Origin: Podarcis raffonei
Lineage: Eukaryota; Chordata; Lepidosauria; Squamata; Lacertidae
Assembly (NCBI RefSeq): GCF_027172205.1
Contig: NC_070603.1
Span: 7,118,501-7,182,500, forward strand
Direction: 5' to 3'
DNA: 64,000 nt
The position numbers and the translations under genes are program-made. Below, one piece after another: positions 1 to 12,200 of the stretch (positions are counted from its first letter, which is position 1; every line of letters begins with the position of its first letter). Below the pieces are notes generated by a model that had not been told where the DNA came from, made no database searches, and worked only from the letters and a program-made list of their open reading frames with translations.

Positions 1-183
1 CTGGAACCCCCTTTTTTCTGAAGTCTCCCACTATCACAAGTATTTTTAAATACAGTAAGATAGCATCTTGCATGCATTTAACTTGTGTGCTTTCAACTAT
101 GCGTGGTTGCAAGCAAGCAAGTAGGGGAGCTTTAAAGCTCATTTTGTGTCAAGAAAACTTGGTGCAAAAATAGCTTTTAAACT

Positions 184-814
184 ATATATATAATGAATTG
201 AAAAAGGTATTTAAATATACCTTCTTGAAGAAACCAGAGGCCTTTCTCTTGGGTATGTCTGGCCAAGTGGTGCCAAAGAAGGACAGAACTTTCTTTATGT
301 ATGCTACAACAGCAGCAAGAATACTTATCGCAAAGTATTGGAAGACGCAAGATCTACCCACTCTGGAAGAATGGCAGATGAAACTGATTGACTGTATGGG
401 ACTGGCAGAAATGACGAGCAGAATCCGTGACCAGGGAGAAGAGTCGGCTGAAGAAGATTGGAAAAAGTTTAAGGACTACTTACAGAAATATTGTAAAATT
501 AAGGAAAGTTAAATGGTGTTGGATTGAAATTGAGTGGTTTCTAGCTGTAATGATATAAAGGAACATAGATGGGGGAAAAGAGGGTTTGAAAAATAAGGTA
601 ATGTTATAAGCTGTAATGCTTTAAACGAAGGATTTGCTGAACAAATAATCTTAATTGGGATACAAGGAGGAGAAGTATGAGGAGGTCTGAGAAATTTGTT
701 ATTTTAAAGTATGATTTATGAACTTCATGTCTGTTTTAATGTTTTTGTTTGTACTGTTTTTGTTTGTTTGTTTAAAAAATTGGAAAATTTAATAAATGTT
801 CTTTAAAAAAAAAA
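184..814 (+). mobile_element. 5'-truncated L1 LINE with target-site duplication
   Basis: The insert is flanked by a perfect 19-bp direct repeat, CAAAAATAGCTTTTAAACT, at 165-183 and 815-833. It encodes the C-terminal end of L1 ORF2 (198-512; motifs YATTAARIL and LEEWQMKL, then KDYLQKYCK and a stop). An AT-rich 3' UTR, an AATAAA and an A-tail follow. Only the 3' end was copied, as is usual for L1. The intact duplication suggests a fairly young insertion. Confidence 0.9.
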
Positions 815-990
815 CAAAAATAGCTTTTAAACTCTCCAGTTCCCTTGGAAGCATGGCTGTCTCTGCGTGCTGGGTCTAGGAAGTTCTTTCCAGATCTTGC
901 AGGAACTTGAGTGGCCCCATGAGATCTCATGAGAGCATTCTGGGGCCTCCCTGGGATGTTTGTGCGGGCACAGTTCCAAGGGTTTGAGTA

Positions 991-1230
991 CAGTGGAACC
1001 TTGGTTCTTGAAAGGCTTAGTTGATGAACAAATCGGCTCCCGAACGCTGAAAACCCAGAAGTAAGTGTTTTGGTTTTCAAACCATTTTGGAAGCTGAATG
1101 TCCGATGCGGCTGTTGGCTATTTTTTCTGGGGTGCCTGCGACAATTGGAAACTGCGCCTTGGTTTTCGAACGTTTTGGAAGTCGAATGGACTTCTGGAAC
1201 GGATTACATTTGAAAACCAAGGTACCACTG
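991..1230. mobile_element. Tigger-like MITE (degenerate)
   Basis: The ends read CAGTGGAACCTTGG and CCAAGGTACCACTG and form terminal inverted repeats. The interior has the 'gttttcgaac' stretches seen in the other copies here. TA-flanked ends of this type point to the Tc1/mariner-Tigger group. There is no coding capacity. Confidence 0.7.
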
Positions 1231-1384
1231 AATATCCATTTTTGCATAAATGTGGAATCCTTGGAACCACCCCCCACCCCCACAGAGGATGCAATTGTGC
1301 TGTATTGCAAAGAAATTTCTAAACTGATTTGGGCATATGTAGAATAGTCCTGTCCTAAGAGTGATTCATTTATTTGTTCCAGTT

Positions 1385-1610
1385 ACAGAAAGGTAGCCGT
1401 GTTGGTCTGCCATAGTCAAAACAAAAAATTTTTTTCCTTCCAGTAGCACCTTAAAGACCAACTAAGTTAGTTCTTGGTATGAGCTTTCGTGTGCATGCAC
1501 ACTTCTAGTGTATCTGAAGAAGTGTGCATGCACACGAAAGCTCATACCAAGAACTAACTTAGTTGGTCTTTAAGGTGCTACTGGAAGGAAAAAAAATTTT
1601 TGTTTCATTT
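1385..1610. repeat. Long perfect palindrome made of an inverted-repeat retroelement end
   Basis: Arms of about 82 bp (about 1425-1506 and 1518-1601) are reverse complements with at most small A/T-run differences. They are separated by an 11-bp spacer. Each arm holds the unit that also appears singly at 48574-48655. The unit contains a short palindrome (GTGTGCATGCACAC) between CTGAAGA and GAAA. The left edge (GGTAGCCGTGTTGGTCTG) is a repeat edge I remember from reptile genomes. A Penelope-like origin is possible, but I cannot prove it here. Confidence 0.75.
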
Positions 1611-1794
1611 ATTTGTGTTGGACTTCTTTCCTCTAAGCACAGATGAACACTGAAAGGATCACCAGAGGGCAAAGCAAACCCAGGAGTCTGTGCAGGACAG
1701 GCAGATATCACAAAAGATGGGAAGCAGGGTAGCTGCTTGGAAGCACAATGGAGTAGGATGTCTATTCTAAAGAGTGCAGAAAACCAAGGATGGG

Positions 1795-1905
1795 GGAACT
1801 TGTGGGACTCCAGATGTTGGAGTACTGCTTTCATCACCCTTGACCATTGGCCTTGTTGACTGAGGCTGATGGGAGTTGGAGTCCAACAACATCTATGGGG
1901 TCACA
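1795..1905. mobile_element. hAT-type MITE, 'ACTCCCATCA' family
   Basis: A short inverted-repeat element with the recurring 'gatgggagttggagtccaa' core and ends resembling GGATGGGGAACTTGTGG / CCACAGGTTCCC. This family recurs many times in the window. Confidence 0.55.
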
Positions 1906-2059
1906 GGCTCCCTACCTCAGATGTAGGCAGAAGTGGGGTGGGGGGAGAGAGACATTTCACAGGAGATCTCAGTCCTCAAGGATTCTGTTTGCAGGAACAG
2001 TTTTAGAAGGTCCTCGGGCTTTAGAAGTTCTCATTCGTATTGCATGGAAATTCTTCTGG

Positions 2060-2818
2060 TCAGGGCTACAATTTCTTTGTTTCATATGTATACTGCCCTG
2101 TACTTGTAGATCTCAGGGTGATTCACAACATAAATTTACAATATCAAATACACATGATACATAATAAAAACAAAAACAAAGTCAACCTAATAATCCCCCC
2201 TTCCACAACACATTCAAAAGGGCATCACATGTTAATCAGCAAAAGGCCTGTTCACCTGGCACCTAAAGATATGTAACTAGGAGTCAGCCAAATCTCCCCG
2301 GGGAGAGCATTCCATAAATGGGGAGCCACTGCAGAAAAGGCCCGTTCTTGTTTTGCCACCCTCCAAACATCTCATGGAAAAGGCACATGAAGAAGGGCCT
2401 CAGAGGATGATCTCAGAGCCCAGGTAGGTTCAAATGCAGAGAGGCGGTATACCTTAGTATACCTCAGTAACTTGAGGTATTGAGGTATTGTGGTCCTGAG
2501 CACATTAAGGCTTTATAGGTCAAAACCGGCAGTTTGAATTGGGCCTGGAAACTAACTGGTAGCCAGTGCAGTCAGACCAGGATTGGTGTAGTATGCTCAA
2601 ACCGTCTTGCCCCAGTGAGCAACCTGGCTGCATTCTGCACTAACTGAAGTTTCCAAACCATCTTCAGAGAGAGCCCTACGTATAATGCATTGCGGTAATC
2701 AACGCGTTGCAATATGAGCATCTCCTGTTTCTCGCAGTGACAAACGTGAGTATATGGGTCCTCACTTGCGGTATCAATGACTTCACAATGGGTGTTGCAC
2801 CTGACGAAGGAAGACCAC
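2060..2818 (-). mobile_element. CR1-type LINE 3' fragment
   Basis: On the - strand the sequence encodes remnants of the CR1 reverse-transcriptase C-terminal region, with ALYVGLSLK and VQ-LAARLLTGA-like motifs that are clearer in the duplicated copy at 19959-20450. It is followed by a GAAA microsatellite. The part from about 2337 onward belongs to the segment duplicated with gene A. Confidence 0.75.
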
Positions 2819-2822
2819 AGGA

Positions 2823-2866
<44 letters not shown>
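2819..2866 (+). repeat. (GAAA)n microsatellite
   Basis: About twelve GAAA units adjoin the CR1 fragment. The duplicate at 20451-20511 is longer, so the tract changed length after duplication. Confidence 0.95.
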
Positions 2867-2867
<1 letters not shown>

Positions 2868-3199
2868 GTGCCTAGTTGAGAATCATTCTCAAGGGAGCTG
2901 TCTCAGCAGCTCTCACTGAGCTTCAGATAGCCTCCTCTATTCCCATCATGTTCAAAGAAGAAAAAGTCACTTGTTAATTTATATGAAGTTAAAAGCAATG
3001 CCTTTAGGAAACCCCAGCACTGTAAACTACAGGGTTAGAAAATTCCGCTTGGTTTTACAAGTCCTCTTGATTTTACAAGTCGTCAGGACATTACGTTAGG
3101 TACAACATAATGGAAAAGGCCTCATGCCAGACATACCAAAGAGATTAATTCAGGCCAATTACCTGTGATCTCCAGCTGCCAAACCCAGCTCTCCAATGA

Positions 3200-3209
3200 G
3201 ATAAAAAGG
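3200..3209 (+). promoter_or_regulatory. TATA-like box of keratin gene A
   Basis: GATAAAAAGG lies 118 bp upstream of the gene A ATG. CCAAT-like motifs (GCCAATTACC, CTCCAATGAG) sit just upstream. The same box lies at a similar distance from the ATG in gene B, and TATAAAGG does so in gene C. Transcription would start about 30 bp downstream. Confidence 0.65.
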
Positions 3210-3317
3210 GGAAACGCATGAGCTTCCCAGAGGATCCTTTCACCTTGGCTATCCAGGAGTCTTGCCTCATCTCTCTCTGTCTGTCTCTGTTTCCCCTTCT
3301 TGCCCCGAGGAGGAACA

Positions 3318-3755
3318 ATGGCTCAAAAATCAGTCAGAGTCTCTAAGAATTTTAGCACCTCTTCAGCTATTATCCCAGGTAGCCGAACTAGCTTCAGCAC
3401 GGTTTCGGTCTCCCGGGGAGGTGGTGCAGGCATTGGACGTGTCAGTGGTGGCTTTGGCAGCAGAAGCCTCCATGGCTTTGGAGCAAGTAAAAGAATCTCC
3501 ATGGGTGGCTACCGTACTACTGCCAGATCTGGATATGGTTATGGATTAGGTCATGGAGGAGTTGGGTACCGGATTGTTGGTGGTGGTGGCTATGGCTATG
3601 GAGCTGGCGCTGGTGGCATCCATGAGGTTACTGTTAACCCAAACCTCCTGGCGCCTCTTAACTTGGAGATTGACCCCACCATCCAGAAGGTGAGGAAGGA
3701 AGAGAAGGAGCAGATCAAGACACTCAACAACAAATTTGCCTCCTTCATTGATAAG
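3318..3755 (+). CDS. Gene A exon 1: head and start of coil 1A
   Basis: 146 codons from MAQKSVRVS to FASFIDK. The donor is AAG|gtaagt. Gly/Tyr repeats fill residues 40-100, and the segment before the rod reads [15 protein letters not shown]. Confidence 0.95.
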
Positions 3756-6700
3756 GTAAGTTTCTCTCTGGATGCCATGCTAAACATTTTACGCTACTTT
3801 AAAACAAGTTCCTTCCTGCTACTGGTTAAACAAGCTCTACTGACAGTATAGGGCAGCTGTTTTCTTTCCCTGCTTACTATATCCTACCAACATTTCATTG
3901 CTAGAAATAGACACATCCGTGTACAGTGGTACCTCAGTTTTCGAAGGTCTCTGTTGACGAAAATTTTGGTTTTCGAACGCCGTAAACCCAGGAGTAAATG
4001 CTTCAGTTTTTGAACATGTATCGGAAGTCAAACATGCCATGTGACTTCCATATTGAGTTTTCCGTATTGAGGCTTCCATATTGAGGCTTTCATATTGTTT
4101 GTTCATTTTTGGAACGTTTCAGAACCCAAACCATCTTCCGGAAAGGATTACATTTGAAAACGGAGGTACCACTGTATTTGTAGAGCATCCTTGCTCTCAC
4201 ACCTTGGATCACTTCCTGATGGTTAATCAGAAATGGGGAAGAACTACAACTCCCATTATCCCTGGTTATGAACAATGGCAGCTGGGTCCAATGGGAACTG
4301 TAGTCCAAAATATCAGGAGGACATCAGGCTGGGAAAACAGCATCTCCTCCCTGTGATCAGAGACTAAACTTCAAGAGACCTGGTGGAAAGAGCAAAAAGG
4401 TTACGAGTGCATGTGTGTACACACTAGAGATGTTTTGAAAAGGCATCTCCAAAAGGGATGGGCACAGCCAAATGTAGTTGTGCCTCGTTAATAGACATGA
4501 TAGGACTAAATGTGTTACCCGTTTGGAAATTGCAGGGAATCTCACAGGCTGCATTCATATTTAAGCTGTTTTGTGCAAATTAAAAGCATGACTACACATC
4601 TCAAAAAAGAAGTAAATCCTCTTTCATTGATGGGAATGTGTTTTCCAGTAAGGGTTCTTAAAGGTAAAGGTATCCCTGACCATTAGGTCCAGTCGCGGAT
4701 GACTCTGGGGTTGTGGTGCTCATCTCATTTTACTGGCTGAGGGAGCCATCGTACAGCTTCTGGGTCATGTGGCCAGCATGACTAAGCTGCTTCTGGCAAA
4801 CCAGAGCAGTGCATGAAAACGCGTTTACCTTCCCTCCAGAGCGATACCTATTTATCTACTTGCACTATGACACCCTTTCGAACTGCTAGGTTGGCAGAAG
4901 CAGGGACCGAGCAATGGGAGTTCACCCCGTCACGGGGATTCGAACCACCGACCTTCTGATCGGCAAGTCCTAGGCTCTGTGGTTTAACCCACAGCGCCAC
5001 CCGCATCCCCTAAGACCAGTCAATAACTGGAGCTAAATCAGGGGGTAGAACATTAGGTCCTGGAGAGAAATTTCACTTGTTTATATTTTACTGACCTTAA
5101 AAATGTGTGACTAAAGAAACCAAGGTTTTTGCCCCAAGTCACTTATGATCCCCAGTGTCTTAGAACCAGCAAACTATTTATTTATTTAGTAACTTATTTA
5201 GTTTCAACATGAACCAAGGTTGTTAGCATAGTGGCACCAGTAATTTGGTACACTGTTCCTTTTGAAATCAGACAGACAGCTACAACCCTGATATTTCATC
5301 ACCTGCTCTAAGCACATTTGTTTCATTATGTGTTTCCAGTGAATTGATAGGGATAGGGGGAGAAATTCAATTTAGTTTGCATTTAATGGCCAACGTACCT
5401 AATTTGCAGTATCTTAAACAGTTACATGAACTGAAACACTGCTGCCCTTCACACTTCGCAATGCAATTCTCCAATGTGTACAAAAATTTGCACTTAAATA
5501 CATATTTATTTGCAAAATGTGTTTATTAAGGGAAATTGCATACAAAAAATGTGTACATAAAGAGAAATTTGTGTTGAAATGCTGATAGATTTTCAAGTGG
5601 GACTTTTAAAAACAAATTCACAAAATGATGTAGAAATATGTAGAACTGAACTTAAGCTGGGAATAAGGGAGAGGAGCTGAAATTGACAAGAGTCCCTCAT
5701 TCCTGTGTTGATCATTTGTTCTGTACTTAATGATTTTACAGTTGGATAATGTTATAGCTGTATGATGTTTTAATGATTTTATTGTATATCACCTTGGTAT
5801 TTTTTATGAGTGGCATGCTTAAAAATATAATTATAATTAAATTTAAATAAGTAACGTGGATTGCCTCCACACCAGCCCTTTCCCCCGAATTGCTATCCTT
5901 CATTCATTGGCTGGTTAGAGGGAATTCAGACCACCCTCAAATAATTGCATTTGAGTGTTTTTGAGTTAGCCTCCTATGTCCTTACATATATTTGATTTGT
6001 GGTGACATTTAAGTATCAGATGCAGGATTCCCTAGCTCTCAGGGGTCTGGTCTGCTGTAGCTCAAGTGTGGAGGACGCTATGGATGTTGGTGAACTCCCG
6101 TAAGCCCCAGAAAACATGGCTCATGGCCACAGATCATGGGAATTGTATTTCAGCAACATCCAAAATGCCAAAAGCTCCTCACACCTGCTGTAGTTGGATC
6201 CAGTTTCATTCTCCTGCTGCAGTGCATTGGCACATGATGCAAGATCATGTCTGGTTCTGAAGGTCTGGTTCTTCAGCTAAAACACATTGTGTCAATGGAA
6301 AATGTTTAGATAGCTTTGTGTACCTTGCATAGTGTTCAGCTTTTGCTTGTCTTGTGAGAAAGACCTAGAGATGATGAAATTTGAACAAGGTGCTTCCCGT
6401 TCATAGCTCAAGCTCTTAAAATGCTTTATCCACTTGTGCAATATGTGAGAGTAAAGGAGAATTTAGCATGGGATTGCTAGGAAAAAATGAGAATATGAAT
6501 TAAATGGAGGTTGTAGTTCGAAGACCAGGCAGCCATGCAAGATACCAGACTCCACTGCTTGGTACCTACCAGCAGCTGAGAGCCCAAACTTACTTTGATT
6601 ATATAAAAGTCATAATTGATCATGTATCAGAATCCACAGAAAATTCACCATCCTTTTTTTTTTTAAGCAACCAATAGACACAATTAGATGCATGTGATAA

Positions 6701-9235
6701 AAGATAACACTTCCCGGTTTCATTCCTATATCTTTCCATTTATCCACCATCTGCAAAGCTCCTGGACCTTCTGAATCATTTGATACTAACCACTCTTCGA
6801 GCTGCTACTAACTCATTAGGTACAACCTGCCAGCTTCCTGTAACATTTTCTATGTAAAGTATTTGCTGTGGCAATTTCTTGCAATCTATTTAAAAACAGA
6901 AGGGAAAGTTGTCAGGATATTACCTCCTTTGTTTTTTTTAATAATAATTTTTATTAAATTTTTCCTTTTACAAATTCTCCATCACAACAATGTTCACAAA
7001 TTTCCACTTTTTGTACTTCCACCAGCTCCTCCACCAAACATCCATATTTTCCATTTTTATGCATTTTCTATATTTAATATTGCCAATTAATATTATCCTT
7101 TCATTTCTGTTTCTTTTTTACAATACATCTTTAACTATCACAAAGCCTCTTTAAATCCCACTAGTGTTGTCTGTTTGTCGCATATGCTTTTCAGATAATC
7201 CGTGAACTTTCCCCAGTCCTCGATGAACTTGTGATCCCGTTGATATCTAATTTTCCCAGTCAATTTGTCCAATTCTGCATAATCCATAAGTTTCATTCTC
7301 CACTCTTCAAGGGTCGGTAACTCGTCTTGTTTCCATTTTTGGGCATTAATATTCTTGCCGCTGTTACTGCATATTGAAAAAGGAGGATATTACCTCCTTT
7401 GATGGTGGTATAGCTTAGCAACCCATATTCTGTTTTGTCCATACACGAGGCCAACATTCAACATATTTTTGTCTTGGTGGGATACATTCAGGTCCGTTTC
7501 CTGGAGCAACAGAACAAAGTGCTAGAGACCAAATGGAGCCTCTTGCAGGAGCAAAAGATCACCCGGCGTAACCTTGACCCTTTATTTGAGTCATACATCA
7601 ATGGTCTAAAAAATCAGCTGGATCACATTCTGGGACAGAGACCACAATTAGAGATGGAATTGAAGAACATGCAGGATACAGTGGAGGACTTCAGGATAAG
7701 GTGGGTACTGTAAGATTATTATTATTATCATCATCATTGCTGCATGGTAGGGGGTTAGACTAGATGGTCCTTGGGGTCCCTTTCACATTTACAATTCTAT
7801 GATAACCACAATTCATTTATAAATCAGCTTCTGCACAATTGTCTCAAGGCGGTGTGCAGTTAAAAAGAGCAAACAAAAAAACACCAACCAGTTAAAAGCA
7901 TCAAAGAAGACAATACAAATTAGACACTCATGAAAAAGACCCATTTATTCAGTTAAGGAAGTCTGTTGGAACACAATTGTTTCTGGAAAGTGCAGGTGGT
8001 GGGTGTCTTTCAAGAGGGAAGCTGTTCCACAACAGGGGCAGCCATGCTGAAACCCCTACTTCAAGTTACTTGCACATACTGCAGCAATCTGACTGAAGGC
8101 AAGAGTGTAAAATAGACAAATGAAAAGGAGTCTGTCAGTCTTCTCCTACTAGCAATCTCCTTAGCTGACTGCTGATGCTCTAAATGTGAAGCAAAATCTC
8201 AGTCAGATGAAAATCTTATTTATTTTGGGTCACATGTCAAAAGTCAGCCTGGCTGGGCAGCTTCTGAGGGCCCAAACTCCAGCAGCCCCCACCCACTGCC
8301 GGACTATATATTTTTTTTTGGGGGGGAATGAATGAATTCCTCGCCCCCACAAATAACCCAGAGATGCATTTTAAATAAAAGGACACATTCTACTCATGTA
8401 GAAACACGCTGATTCCCGGACCGTCCGTGGGCCGGATTGAGAAGGCGATTGGGCCGGATCCGTCCCCCGAGCTTTAGTTTCCCTACCCATGCCCTAAACA
8501 CTGAAAAGATTATGGTGTCCACCATTTACAATTCAAAATAAAAAGAATACTAACTAGTAAAATAATGTTTTTAACAAACAAAAAACATACATTTATTGCA
8601 AACTATGACAGGATCCAGTTCCATTGCATTATTTTTATCTACATTAGTAGAAGGTCCCTTGGTTTAGGTGAGGACAGGAAAATGGCAGAAGAGTGGAAGT
8701 GAAGGAAAGTTCTGATTTTGCCCACAATGACCGCTCCCCACATTAAATGGGGGGCGCCCTTTGCGTGGTCGCGCACAGCCCCCTGGACCCTATGCGGCTC
8801 CATTAGCACAGGCTTGGCTTCGCCTTCCCCCAGGTGGGATACCTGAAGGTCTCCGCCTACCTCAGCCAGTTGTCCAATCCCACCTGGGGAAGCGTTGCCA
8901 AGGTGACCAGGCCAGGTAGGGGGAGGGACTACCTGCCCACACAACAGAGGGAGGATCTTACCTGGGAATCTTCAGTTGGCTCCAGAGCTTGATTTCTTTG
9001 ATGTTTTTCCTAAAATGCCAAATGCCAAATTCTTTTATATATGTATATCATTAAATTGCTGAACACCCAAGTTCCAGCAGGTTCAGAAGGAAGCTATGTT
9101 GGCCAAGGAAAGTGGAAAATTGTAAGATGATTATTATTACCAACTCTTCACACTAAGGTCCCATGGCAGGTCACAACAGGTTAAAATACAACATTAAGAA
9201 TGGTTTAAAAGGAATCATAATCACTATATATAGGG

Positions 9236-9274
<39 letters not shown>

Positions 9275-12200
9275 TATCGGTTCAAATATAAGCTGTCCCC
9301 CAATATAGGTCACACCCTTAAAATGAAATTGTTTTGAAAGGAATCTCTTAAATCTCCAGCACCATCCAATGTATTTTTGTTTGGCTTTTTTACAATCTAA
9401 AAATCAAATGCAAATTTTCACTCTTTTCACAATAGACATAGTGGGTGATCCTTTTACGAAAACCAATAAAGTACACCAAAGTTCTGCATGGGTCCAGAGA
9501 TGGGCTTAAATCACAGCTTCTCTACTTGCAAGAGCACAATTATAGGCCACACTCAAGTTTTATACAAATCAGATTAATTGAGAATGTGCAGCCTGTATTC
9601 AAATGAATATGGAATGAACAGACACACCCACACCCCTCTTTCATGAGGGTTTAGAGGTTGTCAAATGGCCTTTCCCCATTGCTTGGCTCCAGGGAACTAA
9701 TGGCGTTAAGACGAGCCTCCTGGATCAGGCCCACTGCCCATCTCGTCCTGTTTTCATGGCGGCCACCCACATGCCAAAACTGCATTCCCAGAAAGGGACT
9801 GTTTCTGCTGCACCTTCTGGCCCCTTTGTATTTGGCAACGTTTCAAGAAAAGAAAGGTGAGGGCAGACTGGTCTTGGCCTCTCCTCAAAGTAAAGTCAAT
9901 AAAACTAGTCCGGGCATTTTCATTTTTGAATTCTTTAGAAAGACGTAACATCAACCAAGGCCAAAAGCCAAAACACCAGGACACTTCAGGGCTCACAACG
10001 CTCTGTTTTTGAGGCCGAGTCTTTTTGCGGGCTTGTAATGGAGGCACGGGTGGCGCTGCGGGTAAAACCTCAGTGCCTATGACTTGCCGATCATATGGTC
10101 GGCGGTTCGAATCCCCGCGACGGGGTGAGCTCCCGTTGCTCAGTCCCTGCTCCTGCCCACCTAGCATTTCAAAAACACGTCAAAGTTCAAGTAGGTAAAT
10201 AGGTACCACTCCAGCGGGAAGGTAAATGGCATTTCCGTGCGCTGCTCTGGTTCGCCAGAAGTGGCTTAGTCATGCTGGCCACATGACCCGGAAGCTGCAC
10301 GCTGGCTCACTCGGCCAGTAAAGCGAGATGAGCGCTGCAACCCCAGAGTCAGTCACGACTGGACTTAATGGTCAGGGATCCCTTTACCTTTACCTAATGG
10401 GGGGACAGCACACCAAATGCCTCTTGATCTGGGCTTGCATGGAAAATAGGCCTGAACATGAGCTGCACTTATCACCAGGATTGATGAGAAGACAGTAATT
10501 CTTGTTTATTGTGGCGTTAGCTCTTCTTACAGCCTTCCACTCCCTTCCTCAGGCACTGCAGGTCTAAACCGCCACCATCCCTCAGACCTTGTGGGAGGCC
10601 GGACTATATTGGGGGGGGGAATGAATGAATTCCTATCCCCCACAAATAACCCAGAGATGCATTTTAAATAAAAGCACACATTCTACTCATGTAAAAACAC
10701 CAGGCAAATAACCCAGAGATGCATTTTAAATAAAAGGACACATTCTATTCATGTAAAAACACACTGATTCCCAGACCATCCATGGGCTGGATTGAGAAGG
10801 TGATTGGGCTGGATCTGGCCCCTGGGCCTTAGTTTGCCTACCCGTGCTTCAACCAGTGCTTCCCAAAGCCTTCTGTCTGAATTTGCTCTTTACTAGGGTC
10901 CTACGCCAAGAAAGTCACCATAGATGCTCAGAGTTCAGCCTGGTCCCTGTGTCATTGGCAGGTTGGGGCTAGGGCCTCACTTGCTTCTGAGCCCTGGGGC
11001 ACTCCAGTAGCCCCTTTCTCTAAGCTATGGGGCCTGAGAAGTCACACCAGCCTGCATTCCCAACTGCTGGATCTGGGGTTTTAGAGAGCACAAAAAATAA
11101 TGATACTTAACATTATTGCCTTAAAGTTCATAAATGACAGTTAAGCATTATCAAACCAAGCATTCCTCAAAGCCTAATTTCCAAAGTGAAATTCTAAAAT
11201 AAAATTTGAATTCTAACATTTTGATGGCTGCTAGCTTTAAATGTTTTGAAAGGATGTGAAAAAATGCACAGAAAGATTAGTTTGTGAAATGTTATTAGCC
11301 ATATTACCTAAATGGAACCTGCATGCTCAGAGGCAGTATATCTTATATAGCAGAAATGTTGGAGACAAACAACTGAGGGGGGGGGTCTTGTGGGCTTGCT
11401 GGAGCCAAATGGATGGGTATCTATGCTGTGCTATATGGACACTGGTCTGATCAAGTAAGAATCTTAAGTACTTATGCTGAATTTGGAATTTGTGTAAACT
11501 TTCCTCTTAGCTTCAGCAAATATCAGTCTTCAAACAGGGATGTGCCTACTTTTTTGCACATGGGTTCCATCCTTCTACTTTAGTCTGCTGAAAGACCCAA
11601 AGATTATTGTGGCAGGTGCCAGAAGGCGATGGGAGACTTTAAAAGAATTCTGTGAAATGTGGGAAGGTCTTTTTTTCCGACTCATCAAGTGGTAATGAGT
11701 CACTCAATTTCCCCCTCCCTCCAACAGGTATGAAGAGGAAATCAACAAGCGCACAGGTGCAGAAAATGATTTTGTGATGCTCAAGAAGGTGAGTGGGTTT
11801 CTGTGAGGCAAGACACAGTGATAACAGCAAGAACCTTGATTGAACAACATAACTGGGAAACAGGGGCAAAGCAACTGCTTATATAAATTTCTGAACGCTT
11901 GGGCCACTCCCACTCCCAATGTGATTGCCTGGAACTTCCAAGTTGCGAATCACGACTCAGAGTTCAAGGGCCAATGGCAGGGGTCCCAATCTTGAAACGT
12001 TCTGTGATTGGACATCCTGTATCGAATCAGAACAAAGGAGCTCAGAATCCTTAGTCCAGACTCAGGCTCAGGCAAACACAGACCACTGAATACATAACAG
12101 TAACTTCAGCACATTCGGCACAGAGTGAAGGGGCTGCCCCTTTAAACGAATGCATGCTTTAACCTTTGTAGTTTTAGGGAATACTTGTGGTTTTGTTTTG

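Noticed and set aside
1507-1545. Active hammerhead ribozyme
   Set aside because: The CTGAAGA and GAAA blocks are present, but a proper cleavage triplet and stem I pairing are not visible. Kept only as a low-level suggestion.
10085-10115. tRNA-like A and B boxes in many places
   Set aside because: They belong to SINE heads followed by a common tail. No free-standing cloverleaf with intact acceptor stem was seen.
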